DNA of 41,160 nt from Lachnospiraceae bacterium (GTDB taxonomy: Bacteria; Bacillota; Clostridia; Lachnospirales; Lachnospiraceae), in contig JALERT010000092.1 in assembly GCA_022764445.1 (NCBI GenBank), positions 1 through 41,160 on the forward strand, written 5' to 3'. A program made the position numbers and the translations under genes. Of the stretch, positions 1 to 8,641 are shown in pieces (position 1 is the stretch's first letter; each line of letters opens with the position of its first letter). The notes beneath the pieces were generated by a model. It was not told the DNA's origin and did no database searches. It saw only the letters and a program-made list of their open reading frames with translations.

Positions 1-304
1 TGGCACCGCCTATTATAAAGATATCGTCGTCATTATATTCGGACAGCTTACTTATAGCTTCTTCCATACTGTGGACAACTATTGAATCACCATATGAATA
101 ATCTTTTTTAGATGTGAGAATTATAGAAGTTCTCCCCTTAAGTGATGTTCCTCCGGGAAGTGACTCCATGGTTTTTCGTCCTCCTACAATTACTTTTCCT
201 TCTGTAAGTTCCTGAAAAAGTTTCTTATCTGATGGAATTGAAACGAGAAGTTTTCCTTTATTGCCAATTCCCCAGTGTGAATCAACACATGATATTAAAT
301 TCAT
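1..304 (-). CDS. folA: Dihydrofolate reductase (3' end truncated by window edge)
   Basis: Manual reverse translation from ATG at 302-304 gives MNLISCVDSHWGIGNKGKLLVSIPSDKKLFQELTEGKVIVGGRKTMESLPGGTSLKGRTSIILTSKK...DDDIFIIGGA, with typical DHFR motifs. Not in the supplied ORF track because it has no stop in the window. Confidence 0.93.
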   Translation of the reverse strand, partial: MNLISCVDSHWGIGNKGKLLVSIPSDKKLFQELTEGKVIVGGRKTMESLPGGTSLKGRTSIILTSKKDYSYGDSIVVHSMEEAISKLSEYNDDDIFIIGGA

Positions 305-379
305 ATATTTCCTCTTTTCTTATGTTATGTACTTTCGGAATCTCTCCTGCCATGCTATTTCGGCTGATTTTCCTCCAAA

Positions 380-433
380 TGTACACAAATTTATCGGGCG
401 TAGTTCCACGTACGCCTCATAAATTTGTGCACA
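380..433. repeat. Strong inverted repeat between folA and hflX (possible terminator or small dispersed hairpin element)
   Basis: TGTACACAAATTTAT (380-394) versus ATAAATTTGTGCACA (419-433), one G-U-type mismatch, plus an inner GGCGTA/TACGCC stem. Confidence 0.75.
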
Positions 434-444
434 CCTGACATTTC

Positions 445-1698
445 CTACTTTGTAAACAAATATGCATATTCCTTTGGTACAGAGGCTTTAATGTATACGC
501 CTTCATTTCTGTACTCTTCTTCTATAACCTGTCCGTATTTACGTACATCATTAACAACAGATGCTTCATCATATCCAAATACTTTTTCGATTATCTTTTT
601 TCCTTCTTTTGCCACTTCACTTATATTTTCAAGCATCTCAGAAAGGCCATCGCCATATTTTGCAGATATTCTTACCGTTTTATCTGCACGAAGATCTTTT
701 AGCGAAATTTCTTCGTCTATAGCATCTATTTTATTAAATGCCGTAACAATTTTTTTATCACCGACTTCCAGTTTTTCAAGTGTCTCATATACCGTATGCA
801 TCTGTGAATCCATATCGGGATTAGATGCATCAACTACATGAAGTATTACGTCTGCATATTTTGCTTCTTCCAACGTACTTCTAAAAGCCTGTATAAGATG
901 ATGAGGCAGTTTTCTTATGAAACCTACCGTATCAGTAAATAAAAATTCTTCACCATTGTCCAGAGTCATCTTTCTCGTTGTGGGATCAAGTGTTGCAAAG
1001 AGCTTATCTTCAGACAATACACCTGCACCGGTAAGCTTATTAAGGAGAGTTGATTTACCTGCATTGGTATAACCTACTATTGCAATTACAGGGATAGGAT
1101 TTTCCTGGCGCTTCTTTCTTGTAAGTTCACGCGTTCTCTTAACCTGTTCAAGCTCTTTACGAACCTGGGTTATCCTCTCTTTAATAAGACGTCTGTCTAT
1201 CTCAAGCTTCTGTTCTCCGGGACCTCTTGTTCCGATACCGCCACCTAGCCTTGAAAGCTCACTTCTTCCACCTATAAGATGAGATGCCCTGTAACGAAGC
1301 TGTGCAAGCTCTACCTGAAGTTTTCCTTCACTTGTAGATGCTCTTTTGGCAAATATATCAAGAATCATAACTGTCCTGTCTATGACTTTTACTCCGAGAG
1401 CTTCTTCGAGATTGTGATACTGGGCAGGAGAAAGTTCATCATCACATACAACTGTATCGGCGTCCGTCTTATACACAAGTTCTTTTATTTCTTCTATCTT
1501 TCCCTTTCCGATATAAGTTCCCGGGTGCATTCTCTCCCTGTTCTGTATGACCTTAGCAACAGTCTCCGCCCCTGCTGTCTGTCCCAGTTCTTCAAGTTCA
1601 TCAAGAGACTGTTCCGTATCATCATTGTCAGATGTTGCCACACCTACAAGTATTATACGTTCTTTTCTCTCTGATGTATCAAACATTTTATCACCCAT
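445..1698 (-). CDS. hflX: GTPase HflX
   Basis: GYTNAGKSTLLNKLTG, DTVGFIRKLPHHLIQAFRSTLEEA and GGRSELSRLGGGIGTRGPGEQKLE motifs. Start trimmed to ATG at 1696-1698 (MGDKMFDTSE...), preceded by AGAAGGGA. The upstream ORF extension overlaps the TPR gene. Confidence 0.95.
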   Translation of the reverse strand: MGDKMFDTSERKERIILVGVATSDNDDTEQSLDELEELGQTAGAETVAKVIQNRERMHPGTYIGKGKIEEIKELVYKTDADTVVCDDELSPAQYHNLEEALGVKVIDRTVMILDIFAKRASTSEGKLQVELAQLRYRASHLIGGRSELSRLGGGIGTRGPGEQKLEIDRRLIKERITQVRKELEQVKRTRELTRKKRQENPIPVIAIVGYTNAGKSTLLNKLTGAGVLSEDKLFATLDPTTRKMTLDNGEEFLFTDTVGFIRKLPHHLIQAFRSTLEEAKYADVILHVVDASNPDMDSQMHTVYETLEKLEVGDKKIVTAFNKIDAIDEEISLKDLRADKTVRISAKYGDGLSEMLENISEVAKEGKKIIEKVFGYDEASVVNDVRKYGQVIEEEYRNEGVYIKASVPKEYAYLFTK

Positions 1699-1699
1699 A

Positions 1700-2905
1700 T
1701 TAATTTCCCTTCTTAGTATTATTTTTTGCTGTAATTCTTGTCCTGATAAAATTAAGTTCTTTTTCCATGCCTTTATCAGCAGGAAATGATTTAATATATT
1801 CCTTTGCTTCTTTCGCCGCTTTTTTATAGCTTCCTGACTTTTCATAAAGTATAACCTGATTTTTTCTAAGCATCTGTACAGCAGATGTATTTCCCAGTGA
1901 CAGTCCTTCATTTATATAATTTTGAGCTTCTTTATAATCACCTGTTTCAATATAACATCCGGCAATCTGGTTATATACTTCCGGTATATCCAAAGATGTA
2001 TTGTCACGCAGATACATTTTAAATAAATCGACTGCACCATAGTAATCTTTCTCACCCATCTTAATCATTCCCTGATAATAAACAGCTGACTGATTACCTT
2101 TTTTTACAGCAAGCTCCAGCTTTGAAGATGCATTATCATAATCAGACATATAATAATAAGCCTTACCCTGCTGCATAAGTACATCTCCATCATCACTGTC
2201 AAGGGAAATAATATTTTCCAATGCTTTATTTGCACTGCTTTCATCCCCCTGAGACTTATATGCCCTGTAAAGTCCAAAATAAGCATCATAGCACTTTTTA
2301 TCAGCTTTGACTGCATCATTATAATCATTATACGCAGCATCATAATCACCAGTCTTACAATATATATCGCCACGTCTCAGATAAGCTTCTGTATTCTTTT
2401 TATCGTCTTTTATTATCTCTGTATATAAATCAGCAGCTCCCTTGTCATCGCCTGAAATCTGTAAAGCTGCCGCTTTAAGCAGTTTTATATCATAATTAAG
2501 TTCTTTTACATGATCTATTTTAACTGCATCATCACATAATGATATTGTTTTCTCATAATCATTAAGTCCATAATATGCTATAGCTTCTCCATAATACAGT
2601 TTTTTATTATTCTCTTTTGATATCTTATTCTCAACATCCTGAACAGCTTTCTCAAATTCTTTTATTGCCTCTTCATATTTCCCCTCATAATTAAGTACCA
2701 TTCCATATCCTATATAATACTCTGCCTTTTCAGGATTTTCTTTTATGGCACTCTTAAATGATTCTATTGACTCTTCGTATTTTCCTTCATCCATAGACTT
2801 TACAGCACTCTTATAAGCACTATCTGCTTTGCCACATGATGAAGTAAGTAAAACTGCACCACAGAGAAGAGCTGTCACTAAATATTTTTTCATTGTAAGT
2901 TTCAT
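1700..2905 (-). CDS. TPR-repeat lipoprotein
   Basis: Signal peptide with lipobox (MKKYLVTALLCGAVLLTSSCGK) followed by many TPR-like units (A..YY.G......Y..A...F..A). Confidence 0.88.
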   Translation of the reverse strand: MKLTMKKYLVTALLCGAVLLTSSCGKADSAYKSAVKSMDEGKYEESIESFKSAIKENPEKAEYYIGYGMVLNYEGKYEEAIKEFEKAVQDVENKISKENNKKLYYGEAIAYYGLNDYEKTISLCDDAVKIDHVKELNYDIKLLKAAALQISGDDKGAADLYTEIIKDDKKNTEAYLRRGDIYCKTGDYDAAYNDYNDAVKADKKCYDAYFGLYRAYKSQGDESSANKALENIISLDSDDGDVLMQQGKAYYYMSDYDNASSKLELAVKKGNQSAVYYQGMIKMGEKDYYGAVDLFKMYLRDNTSLDIPEVYNQIAGCYIETGDYKEAQNYINEGLSLGNTSAVQMLRKNQVILYEKSGSYKKAAKEAKEYIKSFPADKGMEKELNFIRTRITAKNNTKKGN

Positions 2906-3038
2906 TATATTTATCTCCAATCTTTTGCTTTATATGATTTTTGACTGATGTAAAAAACCTTATGATAACAACGAAAAAGAAACATATAGCCATGCTTAAA
3001 CAAATGACTAAATGTTTCTTTCACTTAATCCCTAAATC

Positions 3039-3413
3039 TTATGCTTCTTTTGCCTTAGCTATAAGCATGTTCCTTTTATCTTCCGGAAATGTTTTACTAT
3101 CTAATAATTCATCCAGAAACATCTCCATATCTCCGTCATCCCAAAATTCCATATCTTTACGGAGCATATCACATCTATAGTCATGTCTGTCAATTAAAAT
3201 CCTATAGGAAAAATATCTTCCATCACGATACTGCTCCAAATACCCCTTTTTAACCAACTTTCCAAGAAAAGTAGAAACAGTTTGCGGTTTCCAGTTTTTT
3301 TTGTAATTTTCATTGGCAAGTGCCATAATCTGAGCGAGCCTTGAACCATTCCCCAAATCCCATACGCATTTCATAGTAACTTTTTCGCTTTCAGTCAAAC
3401 TAATCATATTCAT
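3039..3413 (-). CDS. BlaI/MecI/CopY-family transcriptional repressor
   Basis: LTESEKVTMKCVWDLGNG...WKPQTVSTFLGKLVKKGYLEQYRDGRYFSYRILI winged-helix pattern. Start trimmed to MNMISLTESE. Confidence 0.85.
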   Translation of the reverse strand: MNMISLTESEKVTMKCVWDLGNGSRLAQIMALANENYKKNWKPQTVSTFLGKLVKKGYLEQYRDGRYFSYRILIDRHDYRCDMLRKDMEFWDDGDMEMFLDELLDSKTFPEDKRNMLIAKAKEA

Positions 3414-3546
3414 GTCAAAAATCCTCCATTCTATGCGACTGTATGTACCTTTTACTGTTCGTACCACATAATATCAGAAAATGCGCCTTTTTTCAATAGT
3501 TCAGGCTTTATAGTTACTGTAAATTCGTAACAGTTCAGCCTTTATT

Positions 3547-4269
3547 TCAGTTCCTGACAGAATCCTTTAAATAGTCTTCATATCTTTTTACTATCAGCTT
3601 TCTTCCACTTTTCCTTATGGGGATCATTCTATTATCTATCATTATAAAATCAGAATCAACAAGACCTGCGACATACTGCATATTGACAAGGTAGCTTTGA
3701 TGACATCTTAAAAATCTCTCATCCTTAAGCTCTTTTTCCAGGGTATCAAGTTTATTATATACTTTTACTGCTCCCTGTGTCGTTGTATATATGTAGACAA
3801 CTTTATTGTCTGATTCCAGATGTATTATATCTTTATAGGGAATTATAATAGACTTTCTTTTTGACTTTACTTCAATATAATTTTTCTCTTTCTGGGGATG
3901 TTTTTGTATAAAATAATCTATAACGGCACCAATACGACCAGGTTCATACGGCTTAACAAGATATCCCATTGCATGAACTTCATAGGCAGCGATAGCGAAG
4001 TCTGAACTTGATGTGCAGTAAACGATTTCTACACTCCCGTCCATACCACGAATTAATTTTCCTGTCTCGATACCATCTATCTCATTCATCATGATATCAA
4101 GAAATATCAGATCATATGGTTTATTTTTATAACATGAAACCAGCTCTTCCCCATTGCGATACAAGTCAACCTGATAATCAATTCCTCTGTCATCCATTAA
4201 AAAACCTACAATCTCTCCAAGTATATCCCTGTCAATGTCACTATCTTCACATATCGCTACCTTTATCAT
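3547..4269 (-). CDS. LytTR-family response regulator (REC + LytTR)
   Basis: MIKVAICEDSDIDRDIL...DLIFLDIMMNEIDGIE receiver, then FLRCHQSYLVNMQYVAGL...MIPIRKSGRK LytTR domain. Confidence 0.9.
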   Translation of the reverse strand: MIKVAICEDSDIDRDILGEIVGFLMDDRGIDYQVDLYRNGEELVSCYKNKPYDLIFLDIMMNEIDGIETGKLIRGMDGSVEIVYCTSSSDFAIAAYEVHAMGYLVKPYEPGRIGAVIDYFIQKHPQKEKNYIEVKSKRKSIIIPYKDIIHLESDNKVVYIYTTTQGAVKVYNKLDTLEKELKDERFLRCHQSYLVNMQYVAGLVDSDFIMIDNRMIPIRKSGRKLIVKRYEDYLKDSVRN

Positions 4270-4356
4270 ATAAAAATGTTCCTTTCAAAAACTATTATCC
4301 CATATTTACAATTCTCCTATAGAATAACTAAAATCACCTTTTCGGTCAAGTAGATT

Positions 4357-5076
4357 TTAATGATTCAGAACATCATTTATTATGTCTTCTGCCTTCTTTT
4401 TTTCTTCTTTCGTAAGCTGCGGTGTATCTTTAAGTCTGTACTCTATGCCAAGATTATCATATTTTACCTTACCCATTGAATGATATGGAAGTACTTCCAC
4501 TTTCTCAATATTGGAAAATTTCTTTATATAATGTGCAAACTGCGTAAGTTCTCCCTCATCATATGTTATCCCCGGGACAACGACATGGCGAATCCACACA
4601 GGTTTTGATATATCATTAAGATATTCTGCAAATTTTAATATATTTTCGTTGGAATGACCTGTAAGTTCTTTATGCTCCATGTCATCTATATGCTTTATAT
4701 CAAGCATTACAAGATCTGTAACCTTCATGAGTTCTTCTATGCTGTCCTGTCCTTTATACATTATACCTGACGTATCAAGGCATGTATGAATTCCTCTCTC
4801 ATGTGCTTTTGTGAAAAGCTCTGTCAGAAATTCCATCTGAAGCATAGGTTCCCCACCGGTGGCAGTAATCCCACCGGTAGTGTAAAACTCTCTGTTTCTC
4901 TCAAATCTTTCTATAATCTCCTCTGTATCAGTCAGTTTACCATCTTCGATATTCCATGTATCAGGGTTATGGCAATACTTACATCTCATTGGACATCCCT
5001 GAAAGAAGACAACATATCTTACGCCAGGTCCATCAACTGTTCCAAATGTTTCAATAGAGTGAATATATCCTTTCAC
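4357..5076 (-). CDS. pflA: Pyruvate formate-lyase activating enzyme (radical SAM)
   Basis: GYIHSIETFGTVDGPGVRYVVFFQGCPMRCKYCHNPDTW contains CxxxCxxC. GTG start at 5074-5076 preceded by AAGGGGGT. The track's ATG at 5100 overlaps pflB. Confidence 0.93.
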   Translation of the reverse strand: MKGYIHSIETFGTVDGPGVRYVVFFQGCPMRCKYCHNPDTWNIEDGKLTDTEEIIERFERNREFYTTGGITATGGEPMLQMEFLTELFTKAHERGIHTCLDTSGIMYKGQDSIEELMKVTDLVMLDIKHIDDMEHKELTGHSNENILKFAEYLNDISKPVWIRHVVVPGITYDEGELTQFAHYIKKFSNIEKVEVLPYHSMGKVKYDNLGIEYRLKDTPQLTKEEKKKAEDIINDVLNH

Positions 5077-5086
5077 TGCAACCCCC

Positions 5087-7315
5087 TTACATTCTTTCAT
5101 GGAATGTTCTTGCTATTACTTCATCCTGCTGCTCTTTTGTAAGCTTGATGAAGTTAACGGCATAACCTGATACACGTATTGTAAGCTGTGGATACTGCTC
5201 AGGATGCTTCTGTGCATCAAGAAGCGTTTCTTTATTGAGAACATTTACATTAAGATGATGACCACCCTTCTTACAATATCCGTCAAGAAGTGCAATAAGG
5301 TTATTTTCTGACATTTCCTCATCTTTGCCAAGAGCATCAGGTACGATTGAGAATGTATTGGAAATACCATCCTGTGAATCCATAAATGGAAGCTTTGACA
5401 CTGATGCAAGTGATGCTACTGCACCATGTGTATCACGTCCATGCATTGGATTGGCACCCGGCGCAAATGCAACTCCCTTAGCTCTTCCATCAGGTGTAGC
5501 ACCTGTATTTTTACCATATGACACGTTTGATGTTATAGTAAGGATAGATGTTGTCGGGATACCACCACGGTATGTGTGGTTTCCTTTTACATAGCTGATA
5601 AATGTATGAAGAACTTCTTTAGCTAAATTATCAACTCTGTCATCGTCATTACCATACTTTGGAAAATCTCCTTCAACCTTATAATCAACTGCAAGTCCCT
5701 GCTCGTTTCTTATAACCTTTACCTTAGCGTATTTGATAGCTGAAAGAGAATCTGCAACAACTGACATACCTGCTATACCTGTTGCAAACCAGCGTTTTAC
5801 TTCCTTATCATGAAGAGCCATCTGAAGTCTTTCATATGAGTACTTATCATGCATATAGTGAATTATATTAAGTGCATTTACATATACACCGGCAAGCCAC
5901 TTCATCATGTCCTTATATTTTTCCCAGACTTCATCAAAATCAAGATACTCTGAAGTTATAGGACGGTATTTTGGTCCTACCTGCTTTCCTGTCATCTCAT
6001 CGACACCACCATTGATAGCATAAAGAAGACATTTTGCAAGGTTAGCTCTTGCACCGAAGAACTGCATCTCTTTACCTATTCTCATAGAAGATACACAGCA
6101 TGCTATACCATAGTCATCTCCATGAACAACCCTCATGATATCGTCATTTTCATACTGGATTGCAGAATGTTTGATAGATGTCTTTGCACAGAATTTTTTC
6201 CATGTCTCAGGAAGTTTTGTTGACCAAAGTACAGTCATATTTGGTTCAGGAGCCGCACCTATATTGTTAAGTGTATTGAGGTATCTGTATGACATCTTTG
6301 TAACCATGTGTCTTCCATCTACACCAATTCCACCTAATGATTCTGTAACCCATGTAGGATCACCTGCAAATAATGAATTGTACTCAGGCGTACGTGCAAA
6401 TTTGATACAACGAAGCTTCATGACAAACTGATCTACTATTTCCTGAATCTCTTTCTCTGTAAATGTTCCTTCTTCCAAGTCTCTTTCTGCATATATATCA
6501 AGGAATGTTGACGTACGACCAAGACTCATGGCTGCACCATTCTGCTCCTTTACTGCTGCAAGGTAAGCAAAGTATACAGCCTGTGTTGCTTCAAGTACAT
6601 TAGTTGCCGGCTTAGATATATCACAACCATATATCTTTGCAAGCTCTTTAAGCATCTTAAGTGCTCTTATCTGCTCTGAAAGTTCTTCTCTTTCCCTGAT
6701 AACATCAGAGTACATTATTGTACGTGTCGAAGCCTTCTGGTCTTCTTTATCTTCAATAAGTCTGTCAACACCATAAAGAGCTACTCTTCTGTAGTCACCT
6801 ATGATTCTTCCTCTGCCGTAAGCATCAGGAAGACCTGTTATTATATGAGCAGAACGGCATGCTCTCATTTCATCCGTATAAGCATCAAATACACCGGCAT
6901 TGTGTGTTTTACGATGTGTAGTAAAATACTCAACAACCTCAGGGTCAACAGTATATCCATTTTGTTCACAAGCTTTTACCGCCATACGGATACCGCCATA
7001 TGGCTGAAGTGAACGCTTAAAAGGTTTCTCTGTCTGGAAACCGACAATCTTTTCTTTTGATTTATCTAAATATCCTGCTTCATGAGATGTTATAGTAGAT
7101 ATCACTTTCGTATCCATATCTAAAACACCGCCTGCTTCCCTTTCCTGCTTTGAAAGTTCAAGCACTTCATCCCACAAATCAAGAGTATCCTGTGTAGGTC
7201 CTTCAAGGAATGAATCATCACCATCATATGGATGATAATTATTCTGGATAAAGTCCCTTACATTAATCTCTGATTCCCATGCACCACCTACAAAATTTCT
7301 CCATTCGTTACGCAT
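5087..7315 (-). CDS. pflB: Formate C-acetyltransferase (pyruvate formate-lyase)
   Basis: [26 protein letters not shown] carries the Cys-Cys site; [25 protein letters not shown] carries the C-terminal Gly radical loop. Start [11 protein letters not shown] at 7313-7315 with GGAGG upstream. Confidence 0.97.
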   Translation of the reverse strand: MRNEWRNFVGGAWESEINVRDFIQNNYHPYDGDDSFLEGPTQDTLDLWDEVLELSKQEREAGGVLDMDTKVISTITSHEAGYLDKSKEKIVGFQTEKPFKRSLQPYGGIRMAVKACEQNGYTVDPEVVEYFTTHRKTHNAGVFDAYTDEMRACRSAHIITGLPDAYGRGRIIGDYRRVALYGVDRLIEDKEDQKASTRTIMYSDVIREREELSEQIRALKMLKELAKIYGCDISKPATNVLEATQAVYFAYLAAVKEQNGAAMSLGRTSTFLDIYAERDLEEGTFTEKEIQEIVDQFVMKLRCIKFARTPEYNSLFAGDPTWVTESLGGIGVDGRHMVTKMSYRYLNTLNNIGAAPEPNMTVLWSTKLPETWKKFCAKTSIKHSAIQYENDDIMRVVHGDDYGIACCVSSMRIGKEMQFFGARANLAKCLLYAINGGVDEMTGKQVGPKYRPITSEYLDFDEVWEKYKDMMKWLAGVYVNALNIIHYMHDKYSYERLQMALHDKEVKRWFATGIAGMSVVADSLSAIKYAKVKVIRNEQGLAVDYKVEGDFPKYGNDDDRVDNLAKEVLHTFISYVKGNHTYRGGIPTTSILTITSNVSYGKNTGATPDGRAKGVAFAPGANPMHGRDTHGAVASLASVSKLPFMDSQDGISNTFSIVPDALGKDEEMSENNLIALLDGYCKKGGHHLNVNVLNKETLLDAQKHPEQYPQLTIRVSGYAVNFIKLTKEQQDEVIARTFHERM

Positions 7316-7475
7316 AATTTCCTCCATTCTACATGATAAAAACATGTGACTAAAAAATATGTGACTAAAATTTTTAGGAGTGTGTTCAACTACTAAATCA
7401 ACATAAATATGATAAGTAGTGTGATTCGACTGCACGGTTCATCACTTACTCTATCGGTAGTCTTTGCTATAGAGT

Positions 7476-7522
7476 AAAAAAGAACCAACAGCCCAGACAC
7501 TTCCTGCCCAGACGGTCGGCTC
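7476..7522 (-). terminator. Intrinsic terminator of the pflB leader (riboswitch expression platform)
   Basis: Minus strand GAGCCGAC (7522-7515) pairs with GTTGGTTC (7489-7482), including G-U pairs, followed immediately by TTTTTT (7481-7476). The 5' arm overlaps the riboswitch 3' domain. Confidence 0.75.
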
Positions 7523-7575
7523 AATATATGTTATACTTCACGTGGTTATTCCACTTTTTCCGTCAGTCATATAAC
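7505..7575 (-). ncRNA. ZTP (pfl motif) riboswitch upstream of pflB
   Basis: Minus strand GTTATATGACTGACGGAAAAAGTGGAATAACCACGTGAAGTATAACATATATTGAGCCGACCGTCTGGGCA: P1 GTTATA/TATAAC, P2 GTGG/CCAC, GACGG/CCGTC pseudoknot, conserved CTGGGC 3' element. Confidence 0.9.
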
Positions 7576-7581
7576 AAGGCG

Positions 7582-7610
7582 ATAATACAATATTATTTTT
7601 AATAAGTCAA
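7582..7610 (-). promoter_or_regulatory. Sigma-A-type promoter for riboswitch-pflB transcript
   Basis: Minus strand TTGACT (7610-7605), 17-bp spacer, TATTAT (7587-7582). Predicted TSS falls near the 5' end of the riboswitch at 7575. Confidence 0.72.
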
Positions 7611-7726
7611 TATGTTTTAACAAAAAATTATATCCAATCTTTTCTAATATCCGTCTCACACTTTTTATTTCATTCACATATATTAATCTATCAGAAATAA
7701 TAGTTTTTGATTATGTGGAGGGATTT

Positions 7727-8539
7727 ATGAATAATATAGTTTATATATATGGTAATGACAAAAGGCAGTATTATATAGCTAAAATGCTTAATGAATATGG
7801 CTATACAACTATCAATGTTCCTTTATCAGATTATAGTGAAAACACCTCCGATTATACTGCTGCCGAAATATCTGATAGCGAATATCTCCTTCTCCCTGTA
7901 CCCGTATCTGAAGAAATAATCAATTCCATTGCACCATTTGTCCATTCAGAGACATATATAATGAGTGGTTCACTTCCAAAAGATTTTATCGAAATATGTG
8001 AGGCCGAACATGCTCATTTATTTAATTATATGAAGGTTCCTGAGGTTGCTATAAGAAATGCCGCAGCTACGGCTGAAGGTGCAGTATGTGAAGCAATTAA
8101 AGTAGGTCCTTATACATTACAGGGAAGTAAGAGCCTTGTTATAGGGTATGGCAGATGCGGTTCTGTACTATGTGATAAACTCTCTGCACTGAAATCACAT
8201 GTATCCGTACTTACAAGAAGTTCATCAGGTAAGGCTCATGCAGAAGCTGACGGATATAATATTTTTTCAAAAAACTATTCTGATTTTGACTTTATATTTA
8301 ATACCGCCCCTGCCCCTGTGATAACACGTGATATAATTGATCTTTTAAAAGATGACTGTGTGATTATAGATATCGCCTCTGCTCCCGGAGGCACTGATTT
8401 TGAATATTGCAAAAAGAAAGGCATAACTGCACTACTTTGTCCGGGACTCCCTGCAAAATATTCTCCTAAAACGTCAGCCGGAATAATATTTGATGAATGT
8501 ATAAAATTCCTTGAATGTAACACCCCCGGAATAGAATGA
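7727..8539 (+). CDS. dpaA: Dipicolinate synthase subunit A
   Basis: KVPEVAIRNAAATAEGAVCEAIKVGPYTLQGSKSLVIGYGRCGSVL...IIDIASAPGGTDFEYCKKKGI...LPAKYSPKTSAGII resembles SpoVFA/DpaA. Start at 7727 preceded by GGAGGGATTT. Confidence 0.92.
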   Translation: MNNIVYIYGNDKRQYYIAKMLNEYGYTTINVPLSDYSENTSDYTAAEISDSEYLLLPVPVSEEIINSIAPFVHSETYIMSGSLPKDFIEICEAEHAHLFNYMKVPEVAIRNAAATAEGAVCEAIKVGPYTLQGSKSLVIGYGRCGSVLCDKLSALKSHVSVLTRSSSGKAHAEADGYNIFSKNYSDFDFIFNTAPAPVITRDIIDLLKDDCVIIDIASAPGGTDFEYCKKKGITALLCPGLPAKYSPKTSAGIIFDECIKFLECNTPGIE

Positions 8540-8569
8540 AAGATAAAAAACGTCCCCGGATATGTACTT

Positions 8570-8614
8570 ATTACTTGGTAAGTCAAAACTTCGTCTTTTA
8601 ACTGCCTAAGTAAT
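8570..8614. repeat. Long hairpin in dpaA-dpaB intergenic region
   Basis: ATTACTTGGTAAGTCAAAA..TTTTAACTGCCTAAGTAAT, 16 of 19 pairs including one G-U. Confidence 0.7.
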
Positions 8615-8641
8615 CTTTCAATTAATGGAAGGAGAATTTAT

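Noticed and set aside
425-841. Plus-strand ORF opposite hflX
   Set aside because: Fully antisense to a confident GTPase gene, Ser/Thr/Ile-rich shadow translation.
2104-2373. 89-aa Met/Ile-rich minus-strand ORF
   Set aside because: Alternative frame inside the TPR lipoprotein gene.
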